Program-made: the position numbers and the translations under genes | IMG/VR virus record: IMGVR_UViG_3300031841_002317 | Span: 1-34,928 of that record | Length of the DNA: 34,928 nucleotides | From: a virus | Direction: 5' to 3' (one strand) | In this document: in pieces, positions 22,514 to 29,689 of the stretch | Layout of the letters: every line of letters starts with the position of its first letter | Numbering within the stretch: position 1 is the first letter of the stretch | The notes under the pieces: model-generated | Told to the model about the DNA's origin: nothing | The model's input: the letters and a program-made list of their open reading frames with translations, nothing else | The model's database searches: none

Positions 22514-24864
22514 GTTTACAAAGCTGCGTAAATCAAGCGCTAGAGGCTGGCCGACTAACCAAAGAAGAAGCCGACAACCTTCTTAACCAATCAGGTATTG
22601 ATGAAGATTTAATAATCCGTGGAGCTATCGAAGATAAAATCATCAAGAAACGCCAAACAGCCTTACAGGCTTTAGCTCTGGATGACGCTATAAAAAAAGC
22701 ACGCTCACACAAACACAGTTTAAATGCTGGCGTAATGTCACTAATAGTTAGAGATATAACCAACAAGGCTGAATACTCAAATATTGACGCTAGGTCGCTA
22801 GGTATATTTGGAGACTATCAACGCGAATTAACCGATATGATGGACGCCTACCGCTCTAAACTTGCAGGATTAAAGCAAGATAAAGAAGGCGCTAGAAAGA
22901 TGGTCAGAGAGCTATTTGAAGAATCTACCGGCGATGCTAACGCCTCAGCTTTTGCTAAAGCATGGTCTAAAGTATCAGAACGTGCAAGAGTAAGATTTAA
23001 CCGAGCTGGTGGAAATATTAAAAACCGTAAAGATTGGAGATTGCCGCAACATCATGATCCATTAATGGTAGGTCGAGCAGGTTTTGATGATTGGTTTAAT
23101 GATGTAAATCAACTAATCGAACCATTAACTGATTCATTAGGTAGAGAATTAACCCCAGAAAAGGCGCGAGAGGCGCTAAGAGAGTCTTGGGATGCTATCA
23201 GAACAGGCGGGGCAAGTAAGATTAATCCAGGCGCTAAAGGAGGCTCTAAGTTGGCCAATAGGCGACAAGACGAAAGGGTTTTCAGTTTTAAAGATGCCGA
23301 CTCGTGGCTAGCCTATCAGGATAAGTACGGCTCTAAAGATATCTACTCCATGATGCAAGACCACTTAAGAGCGATCGCCAATGACACAGCAATGCTTGAA
23401 GTTTTAGGTCCAAACCCTAACGCAGCTTTCAAATTTCTTCAAGACTTACAAAAGAAAGAAGGCGTAAACCCTAGAAACCTACAATTTCAAGAGGCGGTAT
23501 TTAGAGAACAGACCGGCATGGGTTCACTAGAAAATGTTGGGCGAGTAGCCTCTGTGTTGGGCGCCACTCGAAATGTTATTAGCTCAGCGCTGCTTGGCGG
23601 GGCTTGGTTGTCTGCGTGGTCTGATGCGTTCTTTATTAGACAGGGCGCTAGATTCAACGGCCTGCCCACAACAAAGATAATGAAGCGCATGATGAAAAAT
23701 TTTGCAGGTTCAGCAGAGGGTCGCAAAGATGCGGTTAGAGTTGGGCTAGTAGCAGAGGCTTGGCTGTCTCGAAGTATTGGCGCTAGCCGATATACTGAGG
23801 TCTACGGCAAAGGTATCACTGCTAAAATGAATGATTTTGTTATGAGGTCGTCTTTATTGTCGCCTTGGACGGAGGCGGGTCGCACTGCTTTTGGTATGGA
23901 GTTTGCCGCACATTTTGCTAAGAACGCAGTTAAAAACTTTGATCAACTAGATGAAGGGTTAAGAGGCGCATTAAAAAGAGCAGGTATCTCTGGTGATGAA
24001 TGGAATGTTATTAGAAGCGCAAAACCAACCGATATTAAAGGAAGTAAATTTTTAGCAACAGAAGCTATTCAAGGTTTAGATATTCCACAAAACCAAAAGG
24101 ATGATTTAAGTTCAAAGTTTATGGGGATGATCTTGCAAGAATCAGATGTAGCTGTCCCAACGCCTGGAGCAAGGGAGCGAGCAATAGCAAGCGGCATGAC
24201 TCAAAAAGGAACAATACCTGGAGAGTTATTTAGAACAGCTATTATGTTTAAATCGTTCCCTGTTACGCTTTTAACTACGCACCTATACCGCGGCGCTATG
24301 ATGAACAAGAAAATGGATAGAGTGGCTTATTTAGGCGCAATGGTGGCAGGTACTACTATTATAGGCGGGTTATCCTTGCAAGCTAAAGATATTGCAAAGG
24401 GTAAAGACCCTAGAAACATGAATGATGACAAATTTTGGCTAGCCGCATTAACTCAGGGTGGCGGCTTAGGCATTATGGGAGATTTCTTCTTCTCTGACCA
24501 AAACAGGTTCGGGGGTGGTTTAGCATCTTCAATGATGGGGCCGGCAATTGGCATGACAGACGACTTTGGTAAGTTAACAGTTGGCAACATTCAGCAAGCA
24601 GCTAAAGGAGAAGATACAAACGCAGCAGGTGAGGCTATAAAGTTTGGCGCAAGGTATACTCCTGGCGGCTCGCTGTGGTATCTACGATTAGCTGTAGAGC
24701 GTGGTATAATTGACCAATTAGCATTATTAGCTGATCCAAAAATGAAGAAAAAATTCGCAGCAGCAGAAAAAAGGCAAAAGCGAGATTATGGCAATAAATT
24801 TTGGTGGAAGCCTGGAAAGGCTACACCCAGTAGAGCACCAGACTTAGAAGAGGCAATAAAATAA
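22510..24864 (+). CDS. Large internal virion/ejection protein
   Basis: A 784-residue protein from ATG 22510, chosen for its ATGA overlap with the upstream stop; an in-frame start at 22492 is less likely. It opens C-V-N-Q-A-L-E-A-G-R-L-T-K-E-E-A, is helical throughout, and has hydrophobic patches near residues 345-375 (V-I-S-S-A-L-L-G-G-A-W-L-S-A-W) and 605-625 (G-A-M-V-A-G-T-T-I-I-G-G-L). Similar large proteins occupy the last ejection-protein slot in BPP-1/T7-like podoviruses. The C-terminus is strongly basic (K-M-K-K-K-F-A-A-A-E-K-R-Q-K-R), possibly binding DNA. Confidence 0.7.
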   Translation: MSLQSCVNQALEAGRLTKEEADNLLNQSGIDEDLIIRGAIEDKIIKKRQTALQALALDDAIKKARSHKHSLNAGVMSLIVRDITNKAEYSNIDARSLGIFGDYQRELTDMMDAYRSKLAGLKQDKEGARKMVRELFEESTGDANASAFAKAWSKVSERARVRFNRAGGNIKNRKDWRLPQHHDPLMVGRAGFDDWFNDVNQLIEPLTDSLGRELTPEKAREALRESWDAIRTGGASKINPGAKGGSKLANRRQDERVFSFKDADSWLAYQDKYGSKDIYSMMQDHLRAIANDTAMLEVLGPNPNAAFKFLQDLQKKEGVNPRNLQFQEAVFREQTGMGSLENVGRVASVLGATRNVISSALLGGAWLSAWSDAFFIRQGARFNGLPTTKIMKRMMKNFAGSAEGRKDAVRVGLVAEAWLSRSIGASRYTEVYGKGITAKMNDFVMRSSLLSPWTEAGRTAFGMEFAAHFAKNAVKNFDQLDEGLRGALKRAGISGDEWNVIRSAKPTDIKGSKFLATEAIQGLDIPQNQKDDLSSKFMGMILQESDVAVPTPGARERAIASGMTQKGTIPGELFRTAIMFKSFPVTLLTTHLYRGAMMNKKMDRVAYLGAMVAGTTIIGGLSLQAKDIAKGKDPRNMNDDKFWLAALTQGGGLGIMGDFFFSDQNRFGGGLASSMMGPAIGMTDDFGKLTVGNIQQAAKGEDTNAAGEAIKFGARYTPGGSLWYLRLAVERGIIDQLALLADPKMKKKFAAAEKRQKRDYGNKFWWKPGKATPSRAPDLEEAIK

Positions 24865-27047
24865 TGGCCGTGCAAGATAATGGAACACGAATTCAATATA
24901 CCGCCACCGCATCACAAACAGTGTTTCCGTACCCTTTTGAAATACTTGATGAGGATGATATAACAGTCGTTCAAAACTCGACCACGCTGTCAAAAACAAC
25001 GCATTACACTGTATCTGGTGTGGGTAGCGATACAGGCGGAAACATCACCTTTGTGACTGGCGCAACGTCCGGTGATGTCATTACTATTTACCGGTCAATG
25101 GCTTTATCTCGGGTAACCAACTATCAAGCTAACGCTGCGTTTTTGGAATCGGAAGTTGATGCAGACTTTGATCGCCTATGGATGGCCATGCAACAAAACG
25201 AGTCAGATGTCACTAGAGCGATTAGAGCTAGTCAAACAGATTCTATTTTAAACTCAACCAACACTGAATTAGCTATTCCGGCAACTAGAGCTGGTAAGGT
25301 TTTAGGCTTTGATTCAACAGGCGCTCTAAGTTATTACGCTAGCACAGTAGCAAGCGCTGATTTTATTCAAGCAACTACTACATCGGCAATGGCTGCATTA
25401 GCAGCGCCCACAGTTGGGGATGTAGTTCAGACAGCAGAATTCTCAACCGGTAGTGGCGGCGGCGGAACTTATGATTGCGTAACAGTCGGAACCACCCCAA
25501 ACGTAGACCTGCCAAACACTTATAATATTATCGTATCAACTGTTGATGCGACTAAGTGTTTTGTGTTGAGGGTTGGAGGGGTGGCTAATGTTCGTCAATT
25601 TGGCGCTACTGGTGACGGGGTCACAAATGATGTATTAGAGATACAAGCAGCCATTGACTATATAGCTGCTGCTGGCGGCGGCGGGGTGTATATGCCCGAG
25701 TCAACTTATATAGTAAGCGCGTCTATTGAAATAAAGACAGGGGTTAAGTTAAGAGGTGACGGATGGAAATCTATAATAAAATTAAACAATGGCTCGGTGG
25801 CTTCATTAACCTCAATTCAATCTAACACCGTACCAGCTGTAATATATACCGATGACAGTAATATAACTGATTTCAGCTTAAGTGATTTTGCTTTAGATGG
25901 GAACGATGCAAATAATAACACAAGTACATTTTGGGGTGTTGGGCTAGCTGATTGCAGTCAATATAATATTAGTAACATTAAAATCACTGATGTTTATGGC
26001 GCAGGGTTTGGCACCTTTTTTGGATTTGACTTTACTATTAATAACTGTTTATTCAAAGATATAACCGGCACTACTGGCAATCCAGGCGAGGGTATGTATA
26101 TAAGAAAATCCTACAACTTTACTATAGACAGCTGCCTCGGAATAGATCTAGATGATCATTTGGTATATTTGAGCGGAAGCTCTACAGAGTTTACTACAGA
26201 TGGCGTTATTAGCGGCTGCGTAGGTATTAATTGCGGTAGAACTAGCAACTCATCAGCATTCAACGCTCTAGACGGCATACGTAGATGCACTTTTGACTCA
26301 TGTCACGCTAGAGACTGTAAGAAAGGGTTTACAATTGTAGGTACTAATGATGCTGTACAGGATTTAACCTATAACGGTTGCACAGCATACGATTGCGATG
26401 AAGCGACAAGTCCGAACGGATTCTCGTCATCATCAAGCAGCGGAACTAGGCACACAAGAGTTAGAATGTCTAACTGCAAAGCTTATAATTCAGGAAACGG
26501 CATAGTAGCCGCCAACGGTTACGGTTTTAATATGCAAGATATTGATGATTTAACGTTGGAGGGGTGTGAGGGAAGTTTTAGTAATTACGATGGGTGCTGG
26601 GTAAAAAACTGCGACGATATACGAATAACTGGCAGGTTTTTTGATAACGGGCAGGAGGCCACTGTAACAAATCGAGCAGGGGTTAAGATAGAAAACTGCG
26701 ACAGGGGTTATGTTAACGTTCATTCTTACAATAATGACTGGGGAGTGAAGCTTGAAAATGACGCGACAGAAATACACATACATGGGAACCTTGATGGCAA
26801 TATAGACGGGCCATACCTGAAAGGCGCAACAACTGCCTCGTCATGTATTTTTGTTAATATACCGGACTCCAATTCTGACAGGGTGCCAAGCATACTATTT
26901 GGAACTGCTGCGCCGACAACAAAAATATGGGGGCAAGGCGATATAGTCTATAACACATCGCCGACAGCGGGTGGAACAATGGGTTGGGTTTGCGTGACCG
27001 CTGGAACGCCTGGAACATGGAAAACCTTTGGAGCCATAACGGTATAA
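24864..27047 (+). CDS. Tailspike with T7 gp17-like N-terminus and pectate-lyase-type beta helix
   Basis: A 727-residue receptor-binding protein. Residues 1 to about 130 match the tail-attachment domain of T7-type fibres (Q-T-V-F-P-Y-P-F-E-I-L near 18-28, E-S-E-V-D-A-D-F-D-R-L-W near 92-103). V-R-Q-F-G-A-T-G-D-G-V-T-N-D near 244-257 is the pectate-lyase-3 entry motif. It is followed by a right-handed parallel beta helix rich in N/C/D repeats to about 660. The C-terminal W-G-Q-G-D-I-V-Y-N and G-T-W-K-T-F-G cap recur in spikes. It probably binds or degrades a surface polysaccharide. Confidence 0.88.
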   Translation: MAVQDNGTRIQYTATASQTVFPYPFEILDEDDITVVQNSTTLSKTTHYTVSGVGSDTGGNITFVTGATSGDVITIYRSMALSRVTNYQANAAFLESEVDADFDRLWMAMQQNESDVTRAIRASQTDSILNSTNTELAIPATRAGKVLGFDSTGALSYYASTVASADFIQATTTSAMAALAAPTVGDVVQTAEFSTGSGGGGTYDCVTVGTTPNVDLPNTYNIIVSTVDATKCFVLRVGGVANVRQFGATGDGVTNDVLEIQAAIDYIAAAGGGGVYMPESTYIVSASIEIKTGVKLRGDGWKSIIKLNNGSVASLTSIQSNTVPAVIYTDDSNITDFSLSDFALDGNDANNNTSTFWGVGLADCSQYNISNIKITDVYGAGFGTFFGFDFTINNCLFKDITGTTGNPGEGMYIRKSYNFTIDSCLGIDLDDHLVYLSGSSTEFTTDGVISGCVGINCGRTSNSSAFNALDGIRRCTFDSCHARDCKKGFTIVGTNDAVQDLTYNGCTAYDCDEATSPNGFSSSSSSGTRHTRVRMSNCKAYNSGNGIVAANGYGFNMQDIDDLTLEGCEGSFSNYDGCWVKNCDDIRITGRFFDNGQEATVTNRAGVKIENCDRGYVNVHSYNNDWGVKLENDATEIHIHGNLDGNIDGPYLKGATTASSCIFVNIPDSNSDRVPSILFGTAAPTTKIWGQGDIVYNTSPTAGGTMGWVCVTAGTPGTWKTFGAITV

Positions 27048-27063
27048 CAAACATAAACGACCA

Positions 27064-27103
27064 ACCCGCTCGAAATTAAATTTGACAGCGGGTATTATTT
27101 TAT
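27064..27103 (+). terminator. Intrinsic terminator after the tailspike
   Basis: ACCCGCT at 27064-27070 pairs with AGCGGGT at 27087-27093 around a 16-nt loop, followed by an A/T-rich tract. It closes the late operon. Its loop and 3' arm hold the -35 box of the next promoter. Confidence 0.8.
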
Positions 27104-27110
27104 CTATTAT
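27082..27110 (+). promoter_or_regulatory. Near-consensus sigma70 promoter of the RHH-led operon
   Basis: A perfect TTGACA at 27082-27087, exactly 17 bases, then TATTAT at 27105-27110. This is the strongest promoter in the window by consensus match. It lies within and just after the tailspike terminator. Confidence 0.8.
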
Positions 27111-27113
27111 GTA

Positions 27114-27126
27114 TTACGCAACGTAA
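27114..27126 (+). promoter_or_regulatory. Operator-like dyad at the transcription start
   Basis: TTACG-CAA-CGTAA, a perfect 5-bp dyad with a 3-base centre, lies 4-16 bases after the -10 box and just before the gene for a likely ribbon-helix-helix protein. The placement suggests autorepression; no binding evidence exists. Confidence 0.4.
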
Positions 27127-27142
27127 CACGAAGGAGAAAAGA

Positions 27143-27307
27143 TTGTCTAAATTTCAAAACAAAACTAGAAAGCTTGGCGAGACTAAATTAGTCAAACCTA
27201 TGAGAATTTACGAGGATGAGTGGAAGGCGGCAAAACGCATTCACCCAAACTTTAGCGAATTTGCTAGACGAGCAATTCTTGAAAAGATAGAGAGGGATAA
27301 TAAATGA
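27143..27307 (+). CDS. Likely ribbon-helix-helix transcriptional regulator
   Basis: TTG at 27143 preceded by AAGGAG at an ideal distance gives 54 residues. The basic N-terminus (K-T-R-K-L-G-E-T-K) precedes a strand-like K-P-M-R-I-Y and two helices (D-E-W-K-A-A-K-R-I, then N-F-S-E-F-A-R-R-A-I-L-E-K-I-E). That is the strand-helix-helix layout of Arc/MetJ-type dimeric repressors. It is the first gene after a near-consensus promoter with a dyad at its start site, which fits autoregulation. The ATGA overlap couples it to the next gene. Confidence 0.6.
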   Translation: MSKFQNKTRKLGETKLVKPMRIYEDEWKAAKRIHPNFSEFARRAILEKIERDNK

Positions 27308-27405
27308 ATAACGATTACGACGAAGGCTTAGCGGTAATCAAGCTAGTAACATGGTGCTTGATCATTGCAGGTTTAACTTTAATTGGATGGAGTCTATTCG
27401 CATGA
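27304..27405 (+). CDS. 33-residue membrane miniprotein
   Basis: ATG 27304 to TGA 27403-27405. A polar start (N-N-D-Y-D-E-G) is followed by one membrane helix (L-V-T-W-C-L-I-I-A-G-L-T-L-I-G-W). It overlaps the genes on both sides by ATGA junctions, which supports translation despite its size. Function unknown. Confidence 0.55.
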   Translation: MNNDYDEGLAVIKLVTWCLIIAGLTLIGWSLFA

Positions 27406-27851
27406 GAACCATTCAAAGTAGAATCCAGCATTGCAAAAACAGAGTTCCGATCGCAGCGCCAAAGATTGAAGAAAGCGCAAAGCTTCAAGCTGATGTGGAT
27501 GCATGGCTAGCAAAGGGCAACGAGATTTACGACGCTGACAAAAAAGAGGCTAACTTTAGAAACGATATTGAAAAATCTAGAGCCTACAAAAAACGCACCA
27601 AGCCAGTATTAAACCTATCCATGTGGCGCTTTAGAGGTGAAGATACCATCCTAACCACTAAAGATATGGTTAGAGTTTTAGAGTGCTCTAGTGATTGGGT
27701 TGTTACTGAATACACTAAAAAACACCTTATTCCAGCGCCCTATAAAATTAGAGATTTGGATGGGAAGGTGAAAATAACAAAGCAAAACCACAACGCCAAC
27801 TACTGGAAGTTAGGCGATTTAATTAAACATAATAAGGAGTTATCGAAATGA
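27402..27851 (+). CDS. Putative DNA-binding protein with an HTH-like segment
   Basis: 149 residues from ATG 27402, chosen for its ATGA overlap rather than the upstream in-frame codon at 27351. The N-terminal half is helical and basic. In the C-terminal half, T-T-K-D-M-V-R-V-L-E-C-S-S-D-W-V-V-T-E-Y looks like a MerR/excisionase-type helix-turn-helix, followed by a wing-like I-P-A-P-Y-K-I-R-D and Y-W-K-L-G-D-L-I. Such proteins often recognise DNA in phage early regions. The target is unknown. Confidence 0.55.
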   Translation: MRTIQSRIQHCKNRVPIAAPKIEESAKLQADVDAWLAKGNEIYDADKKEANFRNDIEKSRAYKKRTKPVLNLSMWRFRGEDTILTTKDMVRVLECSSDWVVTEYTKKHLIPAPYKIRDLDGKVKITKQNHNANYWKLGDLIKHNKELSK

Positions 27852-28069
27852 GCCACATTCAACGATTAAAGGAAATACGGGTCAACCTACTAGGAAGAGG
27901 TTTAACACACTTAGAAAGCATGGTTGATAGCTTAATAGCCGATATGGAAGCGGAGCGTACGAGTATCGATAAAGCAATGGATAAGCTAGAAGATATCCAC
28001 AAGCCTAACCCGAAATACAATGATATTAACGGCAAGGTTCTTAATTCTAAAATGTTTGGGGTGGAGTAA
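27848..28069 (+). CDS. Small helical protein, unknown
   Basis: A 73-residue, mostly helical protein (R-L-K-E-I-R-V-N-L-L, E-S-M-V-D-S-L-I-A-D-M-E-A-E-R) with a polar C-terminus (K-P-N-P-K-Y-N-D). AAGGAG lies upstream. ATGA overlap with the preceding gene and TAATG with the next. No family is recognised. Confidence 0.6.
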   Translation: MSHIQRLKEIRVNLLGRGLTHLESMVDSLIADMEAERTSIDKAMDKLEDIHKPNPKYNDINGKVLNSKMFGVE

Positions 28070-28287
28070 TGGGGCTGATTGTAGTTGTAACTTTTTACGT
28101 AATTGTAACCTTTTGTTTTGGCTTTGCCTTTGGGGTGTATTCTCAGCAAAAAGCAAAGTCAGGCATTAAAACATGTCAAAGCGAATTCAGCCAAAAGGCT
28201 AAATCAACCAGTATCGAGCATGGCCAAGACATCCCACACAAGGGAAAGCGGCCTAATCGAATAGTTATTGAATGTGAGGGTAAATAA
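28069..28287 (+). CDS. Single-helix small membrane protein
   Basis: A 72-residue protein with an N-terminal hydrophobic helix (L-I-V-V-V-T-F-Y-V-I-V-T-F-C-F-G-F-A-F-G) and a basic, Ser/Lys-rich cytoplasmic-type tail. No lipobox. Function unknown; one of several tiny membrane proteins in this operon. Confidence 0.6.
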   Translation: MGLIVVVTFYVIVTFCFGFAFGVYSQQKAKSGIKTCQSEFSQKAKSTSIEHGQDIPHKGKRPNRIVIECEGK

Positions 28288-28422
28288 ATGATGAATTTTA
28301 TATTGTGTCTTATCGCCCTAGGTCTCTGCGGAATTGGTTATGAGATTAAAAAACTTAGGGTGAAAATAGTTGAATGTCATAATAATCGCATAAGTCACGC
28401 ATTAGAGGATAACAAACAATGA
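28288..28422 (+). CDS. 44-residue membrane miniprotein
   Basis: ATG 28288 (or 28291) to TGA 28420-28422. A short hydrophobic N-terminus (F-I-L-C-L-I-A-L-G-L-C-G-I-G) is followed by a basic, polar tail (K-K-L-R-V-K-I). It abuts the upstream stop and overlaps the downstream start by ATGA, filling a gap that would otherwise be empty. Confidence 0.5.
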   Translation: MMNFILCLIALGLCGIGYEIKKLRVKIVECHNNRISHALEDNKQ

Positions 28423-28676
28423 GCCAGCTAAAAGAAATTGTATCTAGCGATATTAAAAAGGCGGTTATAGAGATTAGCGCTAATAGCCAAGCTTACTCTC
28501 CGATGTTTATGTGTATATTTATTATGATTATTGGCGCCATTATTGAGCTTTCAATAGGTGATGCTAGGGTGCTTTTTGGCCTTCTTATAGCGCTGGTTAT
28601 CATGCCTTTGGGTTTAATGCTGATAGCCTACATGTTTAGCGTGTTAATTAAGCTTATAGGAGCGCCAAAACAATGA
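28419..28676 (+). CDS. Two-helix membrane protein, unknown
   Basis: An 85-residue protein. After a polar N-terminal 25 residues come two hydrophobic hairpin segments (M-F-M-C-I-F-I-M-I-I-G-A-I-I, then F-G-L-L-I-A-L-V-I-M-P-L-G-L-M-L-I-A) and a short basic end. The holin-like topology is noted, but a lysis cassette is already present at 3021-4397. ATGA overlaps on both sides. Confidence 0.6.
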   Translation: MSQLKEIVSSDIKKAVIEISANSQAYSPMFMCIFIMIIGAIIELSIGDARVLFGLLIALVIMPLGLMLIAYMFSVLIKLIGAPKQ

Positions 28677-28966
28677 GCATAGAAAACTATAAGTGGAGTG
28701 ATGGCCAACTTTTATTACTTAGCCATAGTGATGACGAAATACATCTAGAGTTTACCTTAATTCCCGAGATATTTAGCTTCAACAAGCAAGACTCCATAGC
28801 AATAGCCAAGCACTTTAACGTAGACAGGGAGTCTCTAGTGGAGGGTATAAAGGAGATTATTGATATTGACGTAAGAAGGTGGGCTAAGTATGGAAAGGGA
28901 TTAAGTAGAGATGAGATTATGATGTGCCTACAAAAACTAATAACTAAAGAGGATATAGAAGAATGA
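28673..28966 (+). CDS. IENYxWSD-family protein (paralogue of 8809-9015)
   Basis: A 97-residue acidic protein beginning M-S-I-E-N-Y-K-W-S-D, with Q-D-S-I-A-I-A-K-H-F-N in the middle. Both blocks are shared with the 68-residue protein at 8809. This copy has an extra C-terminal helix (D-E-I-M-M-C-L-Q-K-L). Function unknown. It is co-translated with its neighbours through ATGA junctions. Confidence 0.65.
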   Translation: MSIENYKWSDGQLLLLSHSDDEIHLEFTLIPEIFSFNKQDSIAIAKHFNVDRESLVEGIKEIIDIDVRRWAKYGKGLSRDEIMMCLQKLITKEDIEE

Positions 28967-29163
28967 CTAAAGAGGAAAAGCTAGAGGCTAGGTTGATCAA
29001 CTTGGAAACCGCTTTTATAGCCTATTCAACGCTAACAATAAACCTGTTGCCAGAAGATGCTCAACAGTCTACATATAACATGATTAATGAGTTGTTCAAT
29101 AGCGCATTAACGCTAGGCAAAGACGAAAACCAGATTGATTTTATTAAGGAGACTAGACAATAA
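28963..29163 (+). CDS. Small helical protein, unknown
   Basis: A 66-residue acidic helical protein (K-E-E-K-L-E-A-R-L-I-N-L-E-T-A-F) with no recognised domain. It is the last gene before the long non-coding stretch. Its stop lies inside the promoter at 29154-29181. Confidence 0.55.
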   Translation: MTKEEKLEARLINLETAFIAYSTLTINLLPEDAQQSTYNMINELFNSALTLGKDENQIDFIKETRQ

Positions 29164-29181
29164 CCAAGAATGAGGTATAAT
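29154..29181 (+). promoter_or_regulatory. Strong sigma70-like promoter of the structured non-coding region
   Basis: TAGACA at 29154-29159 (five of six), 16 bases, then a perfect TATAAT at 29176-29181. Transcription would start near 29188, immediately before the attenuator-like RNA. Confidence 0.7.
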
Positions 29182-29187
29182 TAAAAA

Positions 29188-29334
29188 CGCTGAAATGAGA
29201 CGCAGCAAAGATTTAAAAACACACAAACAGATAATAGAAAGACTTTAAGAGAACTCAGAAAGCCTAGTTGTAATTCGTTTGTGTGTAACTAGATCAAGCT
29301 TGTCTCAACTGGGTTCCCTTAAGGTCTTTTTTTT
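29188..29334 (+). ncRNA. Attenuator-like leader or small RNA ending in a strong terminator
   Basis: Starting from the promoter at 29154-29181, the RNA ends in an 18-position stem, 29241-29258 with 29309-29326 (17 pairs, one mismatch, two G-U), followed by eight T. CTAGTT at 29264-29269 and AACTAG at 29287-29292 form an inner stem. ACACACAAAC at 29219-29228 is exactly complementary to GTTTGTGTGT at 29277-29286 in the terminator loop. That gives a crossing or competing pairing as in antitermination. No open frame of note is present. It may be a stable small RNA or an attenuator controlling the nuclease gene downstream. Confidence 0.6.
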
Positions 29335-29356
29335 CGCCTCAAGTTTCCTCAGTAAA

Positions 29357-29501
29357 TAGTTAGCATATCAACGACCACTTGTCACAGATTGGGTTTAAGT
29401 CCCTTTTGGAGATAACTGGCGGGAATATTAATTCCGACGATGCCGTTTCAATAGGTGGCGTTGATATGCTAATTGACAAGTCCTTTGAGAATTTAGATTC
29501 T
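29357..29501 (+). ncRNA. Structured RNA with 14-bp stem and crossing pairing, upstream of the GIY-YIG gene
   Basis: TTAGCATATCAACG (29360-29373) is the exact reverse complement of CGTTGATATGCTAA (29459-29472), closing an 85-nt interior. Inside, 29414-29447 forms an 11-bp arm ending in GGAAT-ATTA-ATTCC. ACTTGTCA (29377-29384) inside the loop is complementary to TGACAAGT (29474-29481) just outside the stem, a pseudoknot-type crossing. AGAAT-TTAG-ATTCT follows at 29488-29501. All frames have stops. No group I, group II or tRNA hallmark was found. The family is unknown. Confidence 0.55.
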
Positions 29502-29689
29502 TGTTCAGCAGAAATGAAAACGAGTCAGGAAAGCAAGACATTAAATACGGCTTTATAAATCCTAGCAATGCTGACTACTTGTATCTAGGTCGTTTAATGG
29601 GACCAGTCTATGGGAAATATAAAAGGGTAACGAGTACCAAGGTTTAGTGAGTTTAGATAACTTACCAGCCTATGGGAAAGGGGGAAGAT
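29502..29689 (+). other. Remaining non-coding leader of the GIY-YIG gene
   Basis: No gene is seen here. It holds a hairpin at 29585-29606 (CT-GGTC with GACC-AG), a small GGTA/TACC hairpin near 29625-29637 and two copies of a 16-base repeat (29602-29617 and 29664-29679). No good promoter was found inside, so transcription most likely comes from 29154 through the attenuator. Confidence 0.45.
29602..29679 (+). repeat. 16-base direct repeat ACCAGYCTATGGGAAA, two copies
   Basis: Copies at 29602-29617 and 29664-29679 match at 15 of 16 bases, 62 bases apart. The second copy holds an in-frame ATG (29672) of the nuclease reading frame; the first copy's ATG gives only a five-codon frame. Possibly a duplicated translation-start region. 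Confidence 0.6.

Noticed and set aside
24864-27047. Diversity-generating retroelement, because the head genes are BPP-1-like
   Set aside because: No reverse transcriptase, no template/variable repeat pair and no C-type lectin-like tail protein were found; the spike is a beta helix.
29188-29689. tmRNA or tRNA cluster in the long gene-free region
   Set aside because: No TPsiC-type arm, no CCA-adjacent acceptor stem and no tag frame could be seen.
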